Numbered from the stretch's first letter, positions 12,991 to 25,891 are shown. The stretch is DNA of 60,000 bases from Symsagittifera roscoffensis (GCF_963678635.1 NC_087068.1:16683872-16743871), one strand, 5' to 3'. Translations and numbers: made by a program. Notes: generated by a model from the letters alone, not told the origin.

Positions 12991-13285
12991 GGAAACGAGT
13001 CAAAATACAAGCAAAACTGGTAAAAGTGAATTGAATGTGCATTTGATTTAAACTGCATACTGCAAAAAGTTCTTAAGCCTGTTTAGACTTTTTTAACGAG
13101 CAAGGAGGTTAGACAGTTTTTCTCGGAGAAAGTATTTTGTTAACGAACTAGAAGAAAGTTAATCTACAAATAAGGTGTTTTCGAGAAATTTAAGTATAGC
13201 CAGTAAAACCAAAGCTGGCAATCAAAAAACAGTTTTCAAAAAAAAATTATTAGAACAACTGACAATGAGTTAAAATTAAATCTCA

Positions 13286-13549
13286 ATGACAAAATTACTC
13301 GATGAAAGTCCTCAGTTTTTCTTAGATGATATGAACAGTTGTATTAGAGCAAATGAAAAAATTTCTTTCACCAGGTCCTCAAAAATCGTTTTCTTAGAAT
13401 TCAATGCAGAACTTGACGAGAATTGTAAATATAACTTTGTATACAAAACAATACCCTCCTTCGATGCATCTTTTAAGGGAAACAAAATGTACTTCTCTCA
13501 ATTCTCATACAACATAAACACTGGGACAGGTCTAATTTTTGTCTACTAA
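13286..13549 (+). pseudogene. Coding remnant at the minor-capsid position, copy B
   Basis: An 87-codon frame that is longer than in copy A and open to TAA at 13547-13549. Its second half (FVYKTIPSF, YFSQFSYNI) looks like real protein sequence, rich in aromatic and alternating residues. It lies between the integrase and capsid remnants. The function is inferred from position only. Confidence 0.3.
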
Positions 13550-14038
13550 ACATTATACAAAACCAAACCATTAGAGAAGTAAAAACAAGTTATTGATTTA
13601 GACGCCTTAAAAGCGGTGCTGCACGCAGCAATGAAACTATGGATATAAAATAAAATTCCATCGTCTAGGCTTCAAAAGTTATTCACTTTTTCTGTGTAAT
13701 CAAAATCTGAAGACAAATCAGACCAGCCGGTAGTTGAGCCGACGTTTTCCTTGAGCCGATGTTTTCCTTAATGATAAAAACATTACTAATTTTTTACTTA
13801 ATGGAACCAACCATAGCTTTTTGAATTGTTTTGAAAAACAAGATTTGTTGATAAATTTTTAAAAATTTTATAGCAAAAGGTTGGCCCAGTCTTTTTACTT
13901 TTTGGACCAATACCTGAATTTGAAATCATCGGTTAACGCAATCGATTTATTGACAACTAAAAATTCTCCTTGCAAAAACGATGCAAAGTAATATAGGCAA
14001 ACGGATCTGATTTTAGCTGCAACATTACTGAAATCGCT

Positions 14039-14935
14039 GTGTCTGATTCGACGTTGCTCATGAACAACTCCTTGTATTCTTATTTTTCTAGTGTAAAATC
14101 TCTGCGTATGGATTCAAACTTTCACTTACCAAAAGTACTTTTGCGCGCAAAATTGAACGGGAACAATGATTTGTGGCTCATGGCTCCAAATTTAAATCTC
14201 AACCTAGGGCTGGTCGTGAATCGAGAGAAAATTGCTTTTTTGGCCCCGCAGGAGTTGATATTTTTTTACCTGACAAATGTATTGAGTTGCCTTAACCTCA
14301 GAATTTCGTATAGAACCTTTCGAAAAAACTTACTGATTAAATTTGAGGTTGATGCGAAGCAGTAGTAGTTACAAAATTTTGTACCCAACCTAAATGTTAG
14401 AAAAATGACTGTGGCTGACAATGAACCCTCTGGCTTTGAATCATTTTCACTCAAATGTTTTGCAGAATCTTCCTGTCAAAAAAGTATTAATTTTTTTCGC
14501 ATTAGCTGGTCAGTGCAGCTGGGAACACTAAGAAAGGTTATGGTTAACAATTGGTGTGAATTTTTTTTTTTAAATTGCGTTTCCTGGAACAAAACGAACT
14601 AACACTTTTTATATAAAAGATTGGGAATGGATGAGAATACTTTCAGAACGAACAATTTGCAATAGCAAGTACATCTGTTTTTACAAAAACTCATTAGCGT
14701 CTCTTTTTCAGTACACTATCACCGCCGGCTTTTGTTGCACTGCGAGTATGAAATCTTTTTGGATATCTATCAGCAGCGTTTTGATACGTGCTTATATTTC
14801 ACTAGCACACAGCTCACTTTTTCCATCAATGAATTTTTGAATCCAGAACATACTAACAGCTCAATTTCACTCGACTGTCGGTTCTCAGATTTTTCGACAG
14901 CAAACAGCAAAATATTTGTTTGGGGTATCCGTTAA
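14039..14935 (+). pseudogene. Polinton major capsid protein remnant, copy B
   Basis: Same series of broken frames as copy A (14039-14365, 14405-14602, 14732-14935), nearly identical to copy C. One A/T-run length difference near 14560-14572 shortens the middle frame compared with the other copies. Confidence 0.4.
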
Positions 14936-15000
14936 ACCATTTTTTTTGCGTCCGACTGCAAAGTCACAGAGAATGTTCTTCCAATTTCTGCAGTCTGAAA

Positions 15001-15204
15001 ATGGGTGAAAACAGTTGCAAGATCTCATTCAGATCTGTTAACATCTGGAGTAAAAGTTTCGCGGCCGACAACTTTCCACCTCACATCATAAACAATGTCT
15101 CCATGACAGTGAAAATTGGACTGCGATTGGACAGAAAACTTTTCTTATTCTTTGCAGGTCCTCACGGTCTCCATCTGTTTGATTACCGTAACATTTATCA
15201 TTGA
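15001..15204 (+). pseudogene. Polinton cysteine protease N-terminal remnant, copy B
   Basis: Second copy of the FAADNFPPHI-bearing frame. It differs from copy A by Asn to Ile in the VTV(K)-like segment. It is followed after about 315 bp by the start of spacer S. Confidence 0.4.
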
Positions 15205-15518
15205 ATAAACGAAAATTTCAACTAGGTCGTAGAACTGATTACAGGCGTCCCAAAACAAGGCTCAAACTTGACCTTGTGTGGTTTTTTAGTTTTTATATTG
15301 CACGTATGATTTTAACCACAGTTTTCAATGGTGACGTTTCCAATTTGGTATAAATAAAATGCCATTTTTTAAAGAGTTGCTTGACTCGTATGCTTTCACA
15401 ACAATTAATCTTCTTATAATATAGTATAAATTCATTCAAATTTCAATTTGTGAGCTCCTGCTTGCTAGTTCAGCTTTTTTCAGATATTTCTTCAGCTGGA
15501 TGTGGAAAGAAAGTTCGA

Positions 15519-17175
15519 AAGAGTTAGGACAGCACAACTCACGTTAAGCCGAACTGTAGTGACAACTGTAACTTTTGTGAAAAAAATTAACTTTATGGTT
15601 CTTTAAGCGTCGTTTATTATATGAGGACAATTGCACTGATTACATAAGGAACATTGCAGATCAGTTAACACATCAGGACTAATGGTTGTAATATAATACA
15701 CGGGGCTCTTGTTTGTCATGTTTTACACGACGACTATGGTTTGCTGTTATGTAATACATTGTGACCATTATGATCTATACCTAAAGATGACAACCCCCCA
15801 TCTCTATTCATACTATATTCATACTCCTCATTTTTCGATAAAAGAGTGACAATTTTTTTAACCTGCAGTAATTTTTTCGTGCGATCAAATTTTTATGAGT
15901 TTGAAATTTTTCGATTTTCCAGGACAGTTAACGTTAATTTATTTCATGTAAACGCGTCAGCGTTTAGTTATTTTGAACGTGAAGATGACTCAAGGACTTA
16001 AGACAAACCAGTAAGCTCTTTTAAATTTTTATAATTTAATCAACTTTTCTTATACAAAAACCTTCTTCAATGGTTTTAAAGGCAGTCTGAACGGATTTAC
16101 TTAACAACAATTTTCCTCCAGTGGTATATATTTAAAATGTGTCACACCTAATGAAAACAAATTAAATTAGTTCTCGATTTTTTTAGTTTCAAAATTGAAT
16201 TTTGCTGCATTCTTGTGGTAAAAAAATCGCTGATTTAGTCTACTTAACACTCTCCCCTCTTTCCTAAATCCGCCGGAACGCTCAGAGCGTTGCACTGATA
16301 AAAACAGTATTTTAAAATTAGTCTGATTATATACAGCTCTGGTCACAAATTACATAATCAATTGAGTAATATTTTGATGCTGCAACAATGATTCGATTAA
16401 ATCGGGGCCTAGGAAATTAGACGACCGTAAAAAAACGGAATTTACAGACAACCAGTATTGACTCAGCCAAAATTTAATTTAAGTCTGTAAACAAATTTCA
16501 CGCAATTTGCTCGCAAGTTATTGTCTAAATTGGACAACCAGTGTTTACTCAGCCAAAAGATAACTTAAGTCTGTAAACAAATTTCACGCAGCTTATTGTC
16601 TGAACTTCGTTTTTTCTGATTGTCTAGTTTTCTTGTCGCCTAATTTCCTAAGCCCCATATGAAGAGTTGAATAGAAAAGATGAATGCTTGGTCGAGGTTT
16701 TGAGTCTTTTTTTTATTCCGACCAAAATTCTATATTTTATTTGAGTTTATCTTGCTTTAATCTGATTGGCTAAGAAATAGCCAATCAATTTTCATTCCAT
16801 CTTAATTTTTTTTTCACAATTTGAAGCCAATTTATAAGAAACATGAATTATACAAAGACATCGACTATTTAATTAACTATTCGAATAAGCTGCAAAATCT
16901 TATCGCCACCAGAAAAAAGCACAGAAGATCTAGGAAAAAAGACCACCTTTACATCAGCTGAAAGTTCGGCCTTTTTAGAAGTCGGCTAAAGATTTTTGCC
17001 AAACCAATCAGTGCGGTCGGTGTTTTTTCTCCGCATTTATACTTTATACATTTGAATATTACAGAATCACAAAATTGAAAAGTTTTGGGCGAATTAGGTA
17101 AAAAGATTTGTACGCTTTTGAACGAGTTTTTAAAACGATTGTGCGGACAGACATTGATAACAATTTCAATTTGGC
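15519..17175. repeat. Spacer S of the cassette array
   Basis: This 1657-bp segment sits between cassette B and the partial cassette end, and is repeated after cassette C. No gene was recognised. It contains a short tandem duplication at about 16440-16610 (cagccaaaa, aagtctgtaaacaaatttca and ttattgtct each twice) and a TTGGCTA/TAGCCAA inverted repeat near 16764-16784. The uninterrupted segment at 16,823-16,856 is the pre-insertion state for the LINE in the second spacer copy. Confidence 0.8.
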
Positions 17176-17482
17176 TGAAAATTTCAACCAGGTCGTAGAA
17201 CTGATTACAGGCGTCCCAAAACAAGGCTCAAACTTGACCTTGTGTGGTTTTTTAGTTTTTATATTGCACGTATGATTTTAACCACAGTTATCAATGGTGA
17301 CGTTTCCAATTTGGTATAAATAAAATGTCATTTTTTAAAGAGTTGCTTGACTCGCATGCTTTCACAACAAATAATCTTCTTTTAATATAGTATAAATTCA
17401 TTCAAATTTCAATTTGTGAGCTCCTGCTTGCTAGTTCAACTTTTTTCCGATATTTCTTCAGCTGGTTGTGGAAAGAAAGTTC
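17176..17482. repeat. Partial repeat of the cassette 3' end
   Basis: These 307 bp match the end of cassette A (10,997-11,302), starting with gaaaatttcaaccaggtcg and running directly into cassette C. The junction with spacer S falls inside ggctgaaaatttc and suggests recombination at short homology. Confidence 0.8.
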
Positions 17483-17591
17483 GAAGAACAGGCTAAAAAT
17501 TGATTCGCCGGCAATATAAAGAAGTACACATCACACAGCTACCAGTTGAGTTTTATAAAGTAATTCTGACAATGAACAATTCATAAAAGCT

Positions 17592-18173
17592 TGTCTATTT
17601 TTGTTAAGGTCGGGCGCCTCAAGATCAGGAAGAACTGACTCGATTTTCCGAAAATTACTCTCGAAGAAAATTTGTATTTCAAGGTGTTTTATTTTTTTTC
17701 TTCGCGCTCAACCCAAGTACTGTTCCTTTTTTGCTAAACACAAGCTTGAAATTGAGTTTTTACAATTGTCCATCTTTAAAATTGTCAATAATTTACGGGA
17801 TTGCTTGGTTGTAATTGATGATGCCTGTTTAATAATTGTTTCTGCAAAAAAAATCAACTTAGCTACATCAGGCCGACATAAAAATATGAATGTTTTTCAT
17901 GTAAACCATAGATAAATTCAACAAAATAAATAAACAAGCACAGTAGATTTGAATACATCAAACCAGATAATTTTTATAATGGCTCGAGACTTACAACAAA
18001 CTGATTGTTCAAGCAGACAGCTTGAAAATGCTAAATGTTTCCGTCATGCATGCATATAAGATGATAACCAAAACAAAATTGGTCGTTTGTAGATACACTA
18101 AGATTCCACAACTTCAAAATGTCTTCGTTATTCATCAAACATCGTGCCTCTGTCATCTTTACCACTCTCAAAA
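17592..18173 (+). pseudogene. Polinton packaging ATPase remnant, copy C
   Basis: Third copy, essentially identical to copy B, including the shared internal TAA and the extra two nucleotides near 18150. It shows the degraded P-loop and the IDDAC and ATSGRH segments. Confidence 0.6.
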
Positions 18174-18308
18174 GCAGCAATCTTTTGTTTTGAAAATGAA
18201 AGAGAAATAATATGTCTAATGAAGAAACAATTTCGTAGACTCGATCGAAAACTCTCAAACCCATAACAAAGCAAATCGAAACAAGAAAAACGCAGCAAAC
18301 GAATTTTT

Positions 18309-19170
18309 GCCATCAAAGACAATGATGACGATAAAGACTACAAAAAAGAAAAAAAGTCTAATATCAGTGAAGAAATGAAGATTGATTTAAATTATTCGAA
18401 AGATCCAGTTGCCTTTGATAGCGTAAAAAATCTAACATGTATTAGGTAATGTAGGCAAAATAGCCTGAAATTTTGTAAAACATATCCTTGTTTAAAAATC
18501 GTTATCAACAAGATCAACTAGATTTTTCTTTTGGCCACTTATAATTAATTTGTTGCCATTCTCGATCTCGCTACTTACGATTGAAACCCTTTCAGACCAA
18601 GTGTGATAAAAAAAAACAGCCGGAGTTTTCAAGAAAATGATAAAAACAAAACAAAATGCAGTGTTTGTTGACAAAGCCAGAGTATTTAAAGAGCGTTCAA
18701 AACTCTGTTCTATATGACAAAACGTCAATTACAGCACTCACAGTGACAAAAAAGCGCGTGCCGAGCGAACCAATTGATCGCTCATTTTTTAAAATCGGGC
18801 ATAGATTTTAATGGAACTATAGTTTGCCGAGAAATTACAAAGCTCTAAAAGGACGATCAACTCATTTGGGAGTAGAGTAACAAAATTAACTCCAAATAAG
18901 GCCACAAGAAAGCATGTGTCTGCTTTAGTTTCATTAATAGCAAACCGTTCAACAAAAATTGAACGAAAAACAAAACTTTGTGTTGGCGACTAAAATAGCG
19001 TCAATAACCTTTTATTGGCGAAAACTGAATCGCCTTCAGGAAATGTTTTGAAAAAATTTACAGACAATACTATTGTAGAAAACTCTAACCCTACTATAAG
19101 TCCTCCTACATACAGTGAATGGCAGAAGAGAGGAATAGGAAAATTTTTATGACGAAGCACTTAGTTTGAC
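18309..19170 (+). pseudogene. Polinton integrase remnant, copy C
   Basis: Third copy, nearly identical to copy B over its whole length, with the PPTYSEWQ-type segment near 19,107-19,125. It is broken in the same places as B. Confidence 0.45.
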
Positions 19171-19467
19171 TGGAAACGAGTCAAAATACAAGCAAAACTG
19201 GTAAAAGTGAATTGAATGTGCATTTGATTTAAACTGCATACTGCAAAAAGTTCTTAAGCCTGTTTAGACTTTTTTAACGAGCAAGGAGGTTAGACAGTTT
19301 TTCTCGGAGAAAGTATTTTGTTAACGAACTAGAAGAAAGTTAATCTACAAATAAGGTGTTTTCGAGAAATTTAAGTATAGCCAGTAAAACCAAAGCTGGC
19401 AATCAAAAAACAGTTTTCAAAAAAAAATTATTAGAACAACTGACAATGAGTTAAAATTAAATCTCAA

Positions 19468-19716
19468 TGACAAAGTCCTCAGTATTTCTTAGATGATATG
19501 AACAGTTGTATTAGAGCAAATGAAAAAATTTCTTTCACCAGGTCCTCAAAAATCGTTTTCTTAGAATTCAATGCAGAACTTGACGAGAATTGTGAATATA
19601 ACTTTGTATACAAAACAATACCCTCCTTCGATGCATCTTTTAAGGGAAACAAAATGTACTTCTCTCAATTCTCATACAACATAAACACTGGGACAGGTCT
19701 AATTTTTGTCTACTAA
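19468..19716 (+). pseudogene. Coding remnant at the minor-capsid position, copy C
   Basis: Same as copy B except for a 14-nt deletion just after gacaaa near 19,473, which removes the upstream part of the frame. The frame resumes at 19498 and is otherwise open to 19716. Confidence 0.3.
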
Positions 19717-20205
19717 ACATTATACAAAACCAAACCATTAGAGAAGTAAAAACAAGTTATTGATTTAGACGCCTTAAAAGCGGTGCTGCACGCAGCAATG
19801 AAACTATGGATATAAAATAAAATTCCATCGTCTAGGCTTCAAAAGTTATTCACTTTTTCTGTGTAATCAAAATCTGAAGACAAATCAGACCAGCCGGTAG
19901 TTGAGCCGACGTTTTCCTTGAGCCGATGTTTTCCTTAATGATAAAAACATTACTAATTTTTTACTTAATGGAACCAACCATAGCTTTTTGAATTGTTTTG
20001 AAAAACAAGATTTGTTGATAAATTTTTAAAAATTTTATAGCAAAAGGTTGGCCCAGTCTTTTTACTTTTTGGACCAATACCTGAATTTGAAATCATCGGT
20101 TAACGCAATCGATTTATTGACAACTAAAAATTCTCTTTGCAAAAACGATGCAAAGTAATATAGGCAAACGGATCTGATTTTAGCTGCAACATTACTGAAA
20201 TCGCT

Positions 20206-21103
20206 GTGTCTGATTCGACGTTGCTCATGAACAACTCCTTGTATTCTTATTTTTCTAGTGTAAAATCTCTGCGTATGGATTCAAACTTTCACTTACCAAA
20301 AGTACTTTTGCGCGCAAAATTGAACGGGAACAATGATTTGTGGCTCATGGCTCCAAATTTAAATCTCAACCTAGGGCTGGTCGTGAATCGAGAGAAAATT
20401 GCTTTTTTGGCCCCGCAGGAGTTGATATTTTTTTACCTGACAAATGTATTGAGTTGCCTTAACCTCAGAATTTCGTATAGAACCTTTCGAAAAAACTTAC
20501 TGATTAAATTTGAGGTTGATGCGAAGCAGTAGTAGTTACAAAATTTTGTACCCAACCTAAATGTTAGAAAAATGACTGTGGCTGACAATGAACCCTCTGG
20601 CTTTGAATCATTTTCACTCAAATGTTTTGCAGAATCTTCCTGTCAAAAAAGTATTAATTTTTTTCGCATTAGCTGGTCAGTGCAGCTGGGAACACTAAGA
20701 AAGGTTATGGTTAACAATTGGTGTGAATTTTTTTTTTTTAAATTGCGTTTCCTGGAACAAAACGAACTAACACTTTTTATATAAAAGATTGGGAATGGAT
20801 GAGAATACTTTCAGAACGAACAATTTGCAATAGCAAGTACATCTGTTTTTACAAAAACTCATTAGCGTCTCTTTTTCAGTACACTATCACCGCCGGCTTT
20901 TGTTGCACTGCGAGTATGAAATCTTTTTGGATATCTATCAGCAGCGTTTTGATACGTGCTTATATTTCACTAGCACACAGCTCACTTTTTCCATCAATGA
21001 ATTTTTGAATCCAGAACATACTAACAGCTCAATTTCACTCGACTGTCGGTTCTCAGATTTTTCGACAGCAAACAGCAAAATATTTGTTTGGGGTATCCGT
21101 TAA
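20206..21103 (+). pseudogene. Polinton major capsid protein remnant, copy C
   Basis: Third copy of the broken capsid frames (20206-20532, 20572-20784, 20900-21103). The middle frame is longer than in copy B because an A/T run differs in length. Confidence 0.4.
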
Positions 21104-21168
21104 ACCATTTTTTTTGCGTCCGACTGCAAAGTCACAGAGAATGTTCTTCCAATTTCTGCAGTCTGAAA

Positions 21169-21372
21169 ATGGGTGAAAACAGTTGCAAGATCTCATTCAG
21201 ATCTGTTAACATCTGGAGTAAAAGTTTCGCGGCCGACAACTTTCCACCTCACATCATAAACAATGTCTCCATGACAGTGAAAATTGGACTGCGATTGGAC
21301 AGAAAACTTTTCTTATTCTTTGCAGGTCCTCACGGTCTCCATCTGTTTGATTACCGTAACATTTATCATTGA
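21169..21372 (+). pseudogene. Polinton cysteine protease N-terminal remnant, copy C
   Basis: Third copy of the FAADNFPPHI-bearing frame, identical to copy B in the part I compared. It is followed by the common cassette tail and the second spacer. Confidence 0.4.
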
Positions 21373-23003
21373 ATAAACGAAAATTTCAACTAGGTCGTAG
21401 AACTGATTACAGGCGTCCCAAAACAAGGCTCAAACTTGACCTTGTGTGGTTTTTTAGTTTTTATATTGCACGTATGATTTTAACCACAGTTTTCAATGGT
21501 GACGTTTCCAATTTGGTATAAATAAAATGCCATTTTTTAAAGAGTTGCTTGACTCGTATGCTTTCACAACAATTAATCTTCTTATAATATAGTATAAATT
21601 CATTCAAATTTCAATTTGTGAGCTCCTGCTTGCTAGTTCAGATTTTTTCAGATATTTCTTCAGCTGGATGTGGAAAGAAAGTTCGAAAGAGTTAGGACAG
21701 CACAACTCACGTTAAGCCGAACTGTAGTGACAACTGTAACTTTTGTGAAAAAAATTAACTTTATGGTTCTTTAAGCGTCGTTTATTATATAAGGACAATT
21801 GCACTGATTACATAAGGAACATTGCAGATCAGTTAACACATCAGGACTAATGGTTGTAATATAATACACGGGGCTCTTGTTTGTCATGTTTTACACGACG
21901 AATATGGTTTGCTGTTATGTAATACATTGTGACCATTATGATCTATACCTAAAGATGACAACCCCCCATCTCTATTCATACTATATTCATACTCCTCATT
22001 TTTCGATAAAAGAGTGACAATTTTTTTAACCTGCAGTAATTTTTTCGTGCGATCAAATTTTTATGAGTTTGAAATTTTTCGATTTTCCAGGACAGTTAAC
22101 GTTAATTTATTTCATGTAAACGCGTCAGCGTTTAGTTATTTTGAACGTGAAGATGACTCAAGGACTTAAGACAAACCAGTAAGCTCTTTTAAATTTTTAT
22201 AATTTAATCAACTTTTCTTATACAAAAACCTTCTTCAATGGTTTTAAAGGCAGTCTGAACGGATTTACTTAACAACAATTTTCCTCCAGTGGTATCTATT
22301 TAAAATGTGTCACACCTAATGAAAACAAATTAAATTAGTTCTCGATTTTTTTAGTTTCAAAATTGAATTTTGCTGCATTCTTGTGGTAAAAAAATCGCTG
22401 ATTTAGTCTACTTAACACTCTCCCCTCTTTCCTAAATCCGTCGGAACGCTCAGAGCGTTGCACTGATAAAAACAGTATTTTAAAATTATTCTGATTATAT
22501 ACAGCTCTGGTCACAAATTACATAATCAATTGAGTAATATTTTGATGCTGCAACAATGATTCGATTAAATCGGGGCCTAGGAAATTAGACGACCGTAAAA
22601 AAACGGAATTTACAGACAACCAGTATTGACTCAGCCAAAATTTAATTTAAGTCTGTAAACAAATTTCACGCAATTTGCTCGCAAGTTATTGTCTAAATTG
22701 GACAACCAGTGTTTACTCAGCCAAAAGATAACTTAAGTCTGTAAACAAATTTCACGCAGCTTATTGTCTGAACTTCGTTTTTTCTGATTGTCTAGTTTTC
22801 TTGTCGCCTAATTTCCTAAGCCCCATATGAAGAGTTGAATAGAAAAGATGAATGCTTGGTCGAGGTTTTGAGTCTTTTTTTTATTCCGACCAAAATTCTA
22901 TATTTTATTTGAGTTTATCTTGCTTTAATCTGATTGGCTAAGAAATAGCCAATCAATTTTCATTCCATCTCAATTTTTTTTTCACAATTTTTTTCACAAA
23001 GCC

Positions 23004-23231
23004 ATGGACGAAAAGATAACCGATGCAATCACCAAAGCTGTCGCTAAATCATGTGAGAAAATTAACGAAACAGTCAGCAATGCAGTTAGAACTCAATTCG
23101 AGAAAATAGATTTCACTGAGCTGTTAACATCAAACATAAAAGCAAAACAAAATACAAAAACACACAGAGAAGCAAGCAGCAGCAGACATAGTAGCTCCCG
23201 AAATCAAAACAACAACAACAAACCAAAATGA
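23004..23231 (+). CDS. LINE ORF1, short basic protein
   Basis: A 75-codon frame beginning at GCCATGG, a good initiation context. The first half is predicted helical, with charged and hydrophobic residues alternating. The last 30 residues are rich in Lys, Ser, Arg and Asn. There are no zinc knuckles or RRM-like motifs, and it is far shorter than usual LINE ORF1 proteins of several hundred residues. Its stop codon overlaps the ORF2 start as ATGA, suggesting coupled termination and reinitiation. It could be a truncated ORF1 or just a leader peptide. Binding of element RNA is the family role but is not shown here. Confidence 0.5.
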   Translation: MDEKITDAITKAVAKSCEKINETVSNAVRTQFEKIDFTELLTSNIKAKQNTKTHREASSSRHSSSRNQNNNNKPK

Positions 23232-25891
23232 ATAGACTCAAGATAGCACAACTCAACTGCAGAAGTATAAACAAGCACAAACTGGAGATCCAAGATCTTC
23301 TAGCGAAACACAACATCACTATAGTCTGCTTCAACGAAACAAAAACCAAACATCCACCAAAACTACAAAACTTTAACCTTGCAGCGGCAATCTGTGACAG
23401 TGTCACAGGCTCGGCAATTTACATCAGAGACAACATACAGTACCAAGTACTGGAACAAGCACAGCACATAAACCAAAACCACAGAGAACGCAGAAAAGTA
23501 TGCGAGACGATCAAGATCAACACAATGGGTATCACTGTAACAAGTGTTTACCTTAGCCCAAACGCAGAGATAGAGAACGTGACTTTCAATGGAAAAGATC
23601 CAAAGCACATCATCGTTGGAGACTTCAACGCACAGATCAAATCTGTCAACCCAAAAGCAAGAGCAACCAACAGCAACGGAAGAGTTGTAGACGCTCTCAT
23701 GCACAACTACTTCATCTTGAACGGTTCCGAACCAACACACCAAAGTGACTCAGTCCTAGACTTACACTTTGCATCACCAAAAATGGCTTGCTTATGCACG
23801 AACTTTGAAGTGTCGGACACAACACCAAGCGATCACTACATGACAATTGCAGAGTACGAACTAACTGTTCCAAAGAGAACATGCACAAAACCAAACTGGC
23901 GAAAATTCAGAGGTACTGTAACGAACTACAAGTTCAACCCTGACTCAATCAAAACTGACGAAGGTCTAGCTCGAGAAGCTGACCAGATAGCCAAACACAT
24001 TGACAAATGCTACCAAGGCAGCCTCAAAGAACACAAGCCCCAATTCACGAACCCACAACTAGTCGAACTAGTCAGAAACAAACACAAACTTGAACGACAA
24101 AAACAAAAGATGAGACGATATGACCAACACGACACCAATGACTACAAAGACCTGTGTACAAAGCTAAACAAAACAAAGAAAGACATCAGACAGCTAAAAC
24201 AGACAGTAGAAGAAGAAAACCAACTCAAACTACTCAGTGAAATGAACAAAGGACCAACACAACAGAATTTCTGGAAAGCAGTAAAAAAGCTCACAGGCAC
24301 AAGACCTAAACGAACGAGTAAACTGAAAATGACAAATCAAGACGCTGCGAACCACTTCGCTAAGATGCTCAAAGCAAACATGACGACAAATATAACAAAC
24401 TCTCAGGCAGCTCTAACGCATGAACAGGAAGTACATGACAAGGTGTCACAGGCGAAAATCCAAGACTTTCAACTGGAACAGACAGGTTTTGCACAAACAG
24501 AAATTAGCTTAAAGCAACTCAAAGACGTGATCAATCACAGAAAAAACACTGCCCCAGGACAAGACAAAGTTAGCTACAAAGCGATGAAAAACCTGCCCAT
24601 CAACGTACTAGAAGTACTAAGACAAATCATAGTACAATCGCTGAGAAGTGGCTACGTTCCTTTAGGCTGGAAACAAGCGACAGTATCAATGTTACCAAAA
24701 CCCGAGAAAGACCACAAAGATCCCAAAAACTATAGACCACTCTCACTTACAAGCTGTATCGGGAAGATCTGCGAATGTTTTGTCAAAGAGCAGCTACTAG
24801 TACACTGCGAAGATCACGACATCTTCGGACACTTTCAAAGTGCATACCGAAGCAAACGATGCACCACCGACAATTTACTCTGTCTAACAGAGACAATCTA
24901 TAAAGAGAATAACTGGAAGCAACCCGTTGCAGCAGCATTTCTAGACGTGCAACGAGCCTTTGACTCTGTCTGGCACGAAGGCTTATACTACAGACTACTA
25001 GAGATCAACTGTCCGAAGTGGATTGTAAAATGGACCAAGAGTTTTCTGACAGACCGACAGTTAACAGTAGTATACCACCAAGCCAAAGCCGAAAGTTTCA
25101 CACCCAGTGCAGGAGTACCACAAGGAAGTGTAATCAGTCCAATCCTTTTCAACATCTATGTAAGCAAACCAGAAGCAGGTCTAACAACAATATCACAATA
25201 TGCCGACGACATAGCAATTTACACAAGTTCAAACACAAGCAAGAATGCAACACACAGACTACAAGGTGGCCTAAACAAACTTGAAGCATGGTGCCAGAAA
25301 TGGAAGATAGACGTGAACCCGGAGAAGACAAACTTTGTACTTTTTACAAGACGCAAGAAGAATGACTGCAAATTAATGCTACAGAACGAAGAGATCGAAC
25401 CATCAACAACCACTAAATTTCTTGGAGTTACCCTAAATAACAACCTGACATGGAAAGACTATCTACAAAGAATTGAAGACAAATCGACAAGGAAAATCAA
25501 TTTTCTACTAGTACTACGAGCCAAAGGCATCAAATCCAAAGTCTTAAAGTTTTTGTACCAATCAACAATTCTACCAGGATTCACATACGCATCACCTTCG
25601 TGGGCAAACGCATCAACAAGTCACTTACAAAGATTGCAAAACAGAGCACTAAAAATAGCCTACCATCTACCAATACTAACACCAACAGAGGAAGTACATA
25701 AAATCACCAGGATGAAAACGATTCAAGATGAACTAACAAGACTAAACTCAAATTACCTCAAAAGAGCTTCACAGACAAACCCCAAGATACAAGAACTAAT
25801 CCGAGACACTCTACAACAATCAACAGACACATACGCACACAGACTCACACCAATACAAGCAATTTTCCAACAACACCTTTCCGCAAGATGA
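23228..25891 (+). CDS. LINE ORF2: AP endonuclease plus reverse transcriptase
   Basis: An uninterrupted 887-residue protein. N-terminal exonuclease/endonuclease/phosphatase fold: QLNCRS near residue 8, CFNETK near 35 (catalytic Glu), GDFNAQ near 132, and a final PSDHY near 200. A basic, coiled-coil-like linker rich in Lys and Gln follows (about 270-400). The reverse transcriptase runs from about 430 to 700: KNYRPLSL, AFLDVQRAFDSVW (motif A), PQGSVISPILF (motif B) and QYADD (catalytic). FLGVTL and the thumb region follow. The enzyme nicks target DNA and copies element RNA from the nick. The domain order and GDFNA/SDH endonuclease place it in the Jockey/CR1/I-like group. No RNase H domain is seen. 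All visible catalytic residues are kept, so it may be or have been functional recently. Confidence 0.92.
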   Translation: MNRLKIAQLNCRSINKHKLEIQDLLAKHNITIVCFNETKTKHPPKLQNFNLAAAICDSVTGSAIYIRDNIQYQVLEQAQHINQNHRERRKVCETIKINTMGITVTSVYLSPNAEIENVTFNGKDPKHIIVGDFNAQIKSVNPKARATNSNGRVVDALMHNYFILNGSEPTHQSDSVLDLHFASPKMACLCTNFEVSDTTPSDHYMTIAEYELTVPKRTCTKPNWRKFRGTVTNYKFNPDSIKTDEGLAREADQIAKHIDKCYQGSLKEHKPQFTNPQLVELVRNKHKLERQKQKMRRYDQHDTNDYKDLCTKLNKTKKDIRQLKQTVEEENQLKLLSEMNKGPTQQNFWKAVKKLTGTRPKRTSKLKMTNQDAANHFAKMLKANMTTNITNSQAALTHEQEVHDKVSQAKIQDFQLEQTGFAQTEISLKQLKDVINHRKNTAPGQDKVSYKAMKNLPINVLEVLRQIIVQSLRSGYVPLGWKQATVSMLPKPEKDHKDPKNYRPLSLTSCIGKICECFVKEQLLVHCEDHDIFGHFQSAYRSKRCTTDNLLCLTETIYKENNWKQPVAAAFLDVQRAFDSVWHEGLYYRLLEINCPKWIVKWTKSFLTDRQLTVVYHQAKAESFTPSAGVPQGSVISPILFNIYVSKPEAGLTTISQYADDIAIYTSSNTSKNATHRLQGGLNKLEAWCQKWKIDVNPEKTNFVLFTRRKKNDCKLMLQNEEIEPSTTTKFLGVTLNNNLTWKDYLQRIEDKSTRKINFLLVLRAKGIKSKVLKFLYQSTILPGFTYASPSWANASTSHLQRLQNRALKIAYHLPILTPTEEVHKITRMKTIQDELTRLNSNYLKRASQTNPKIQELIRDTLQQSTDTYAHRLTPIQAIFQQHLSAR

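Noticed and set aside
22940-22990. Target-site duplication around the LINE
   Set aside because: ttcacaattt at the left border followed by ttttcacaaa looks repetitive, but no matching copy exists at the right border and the empty site shows a deletion instead.
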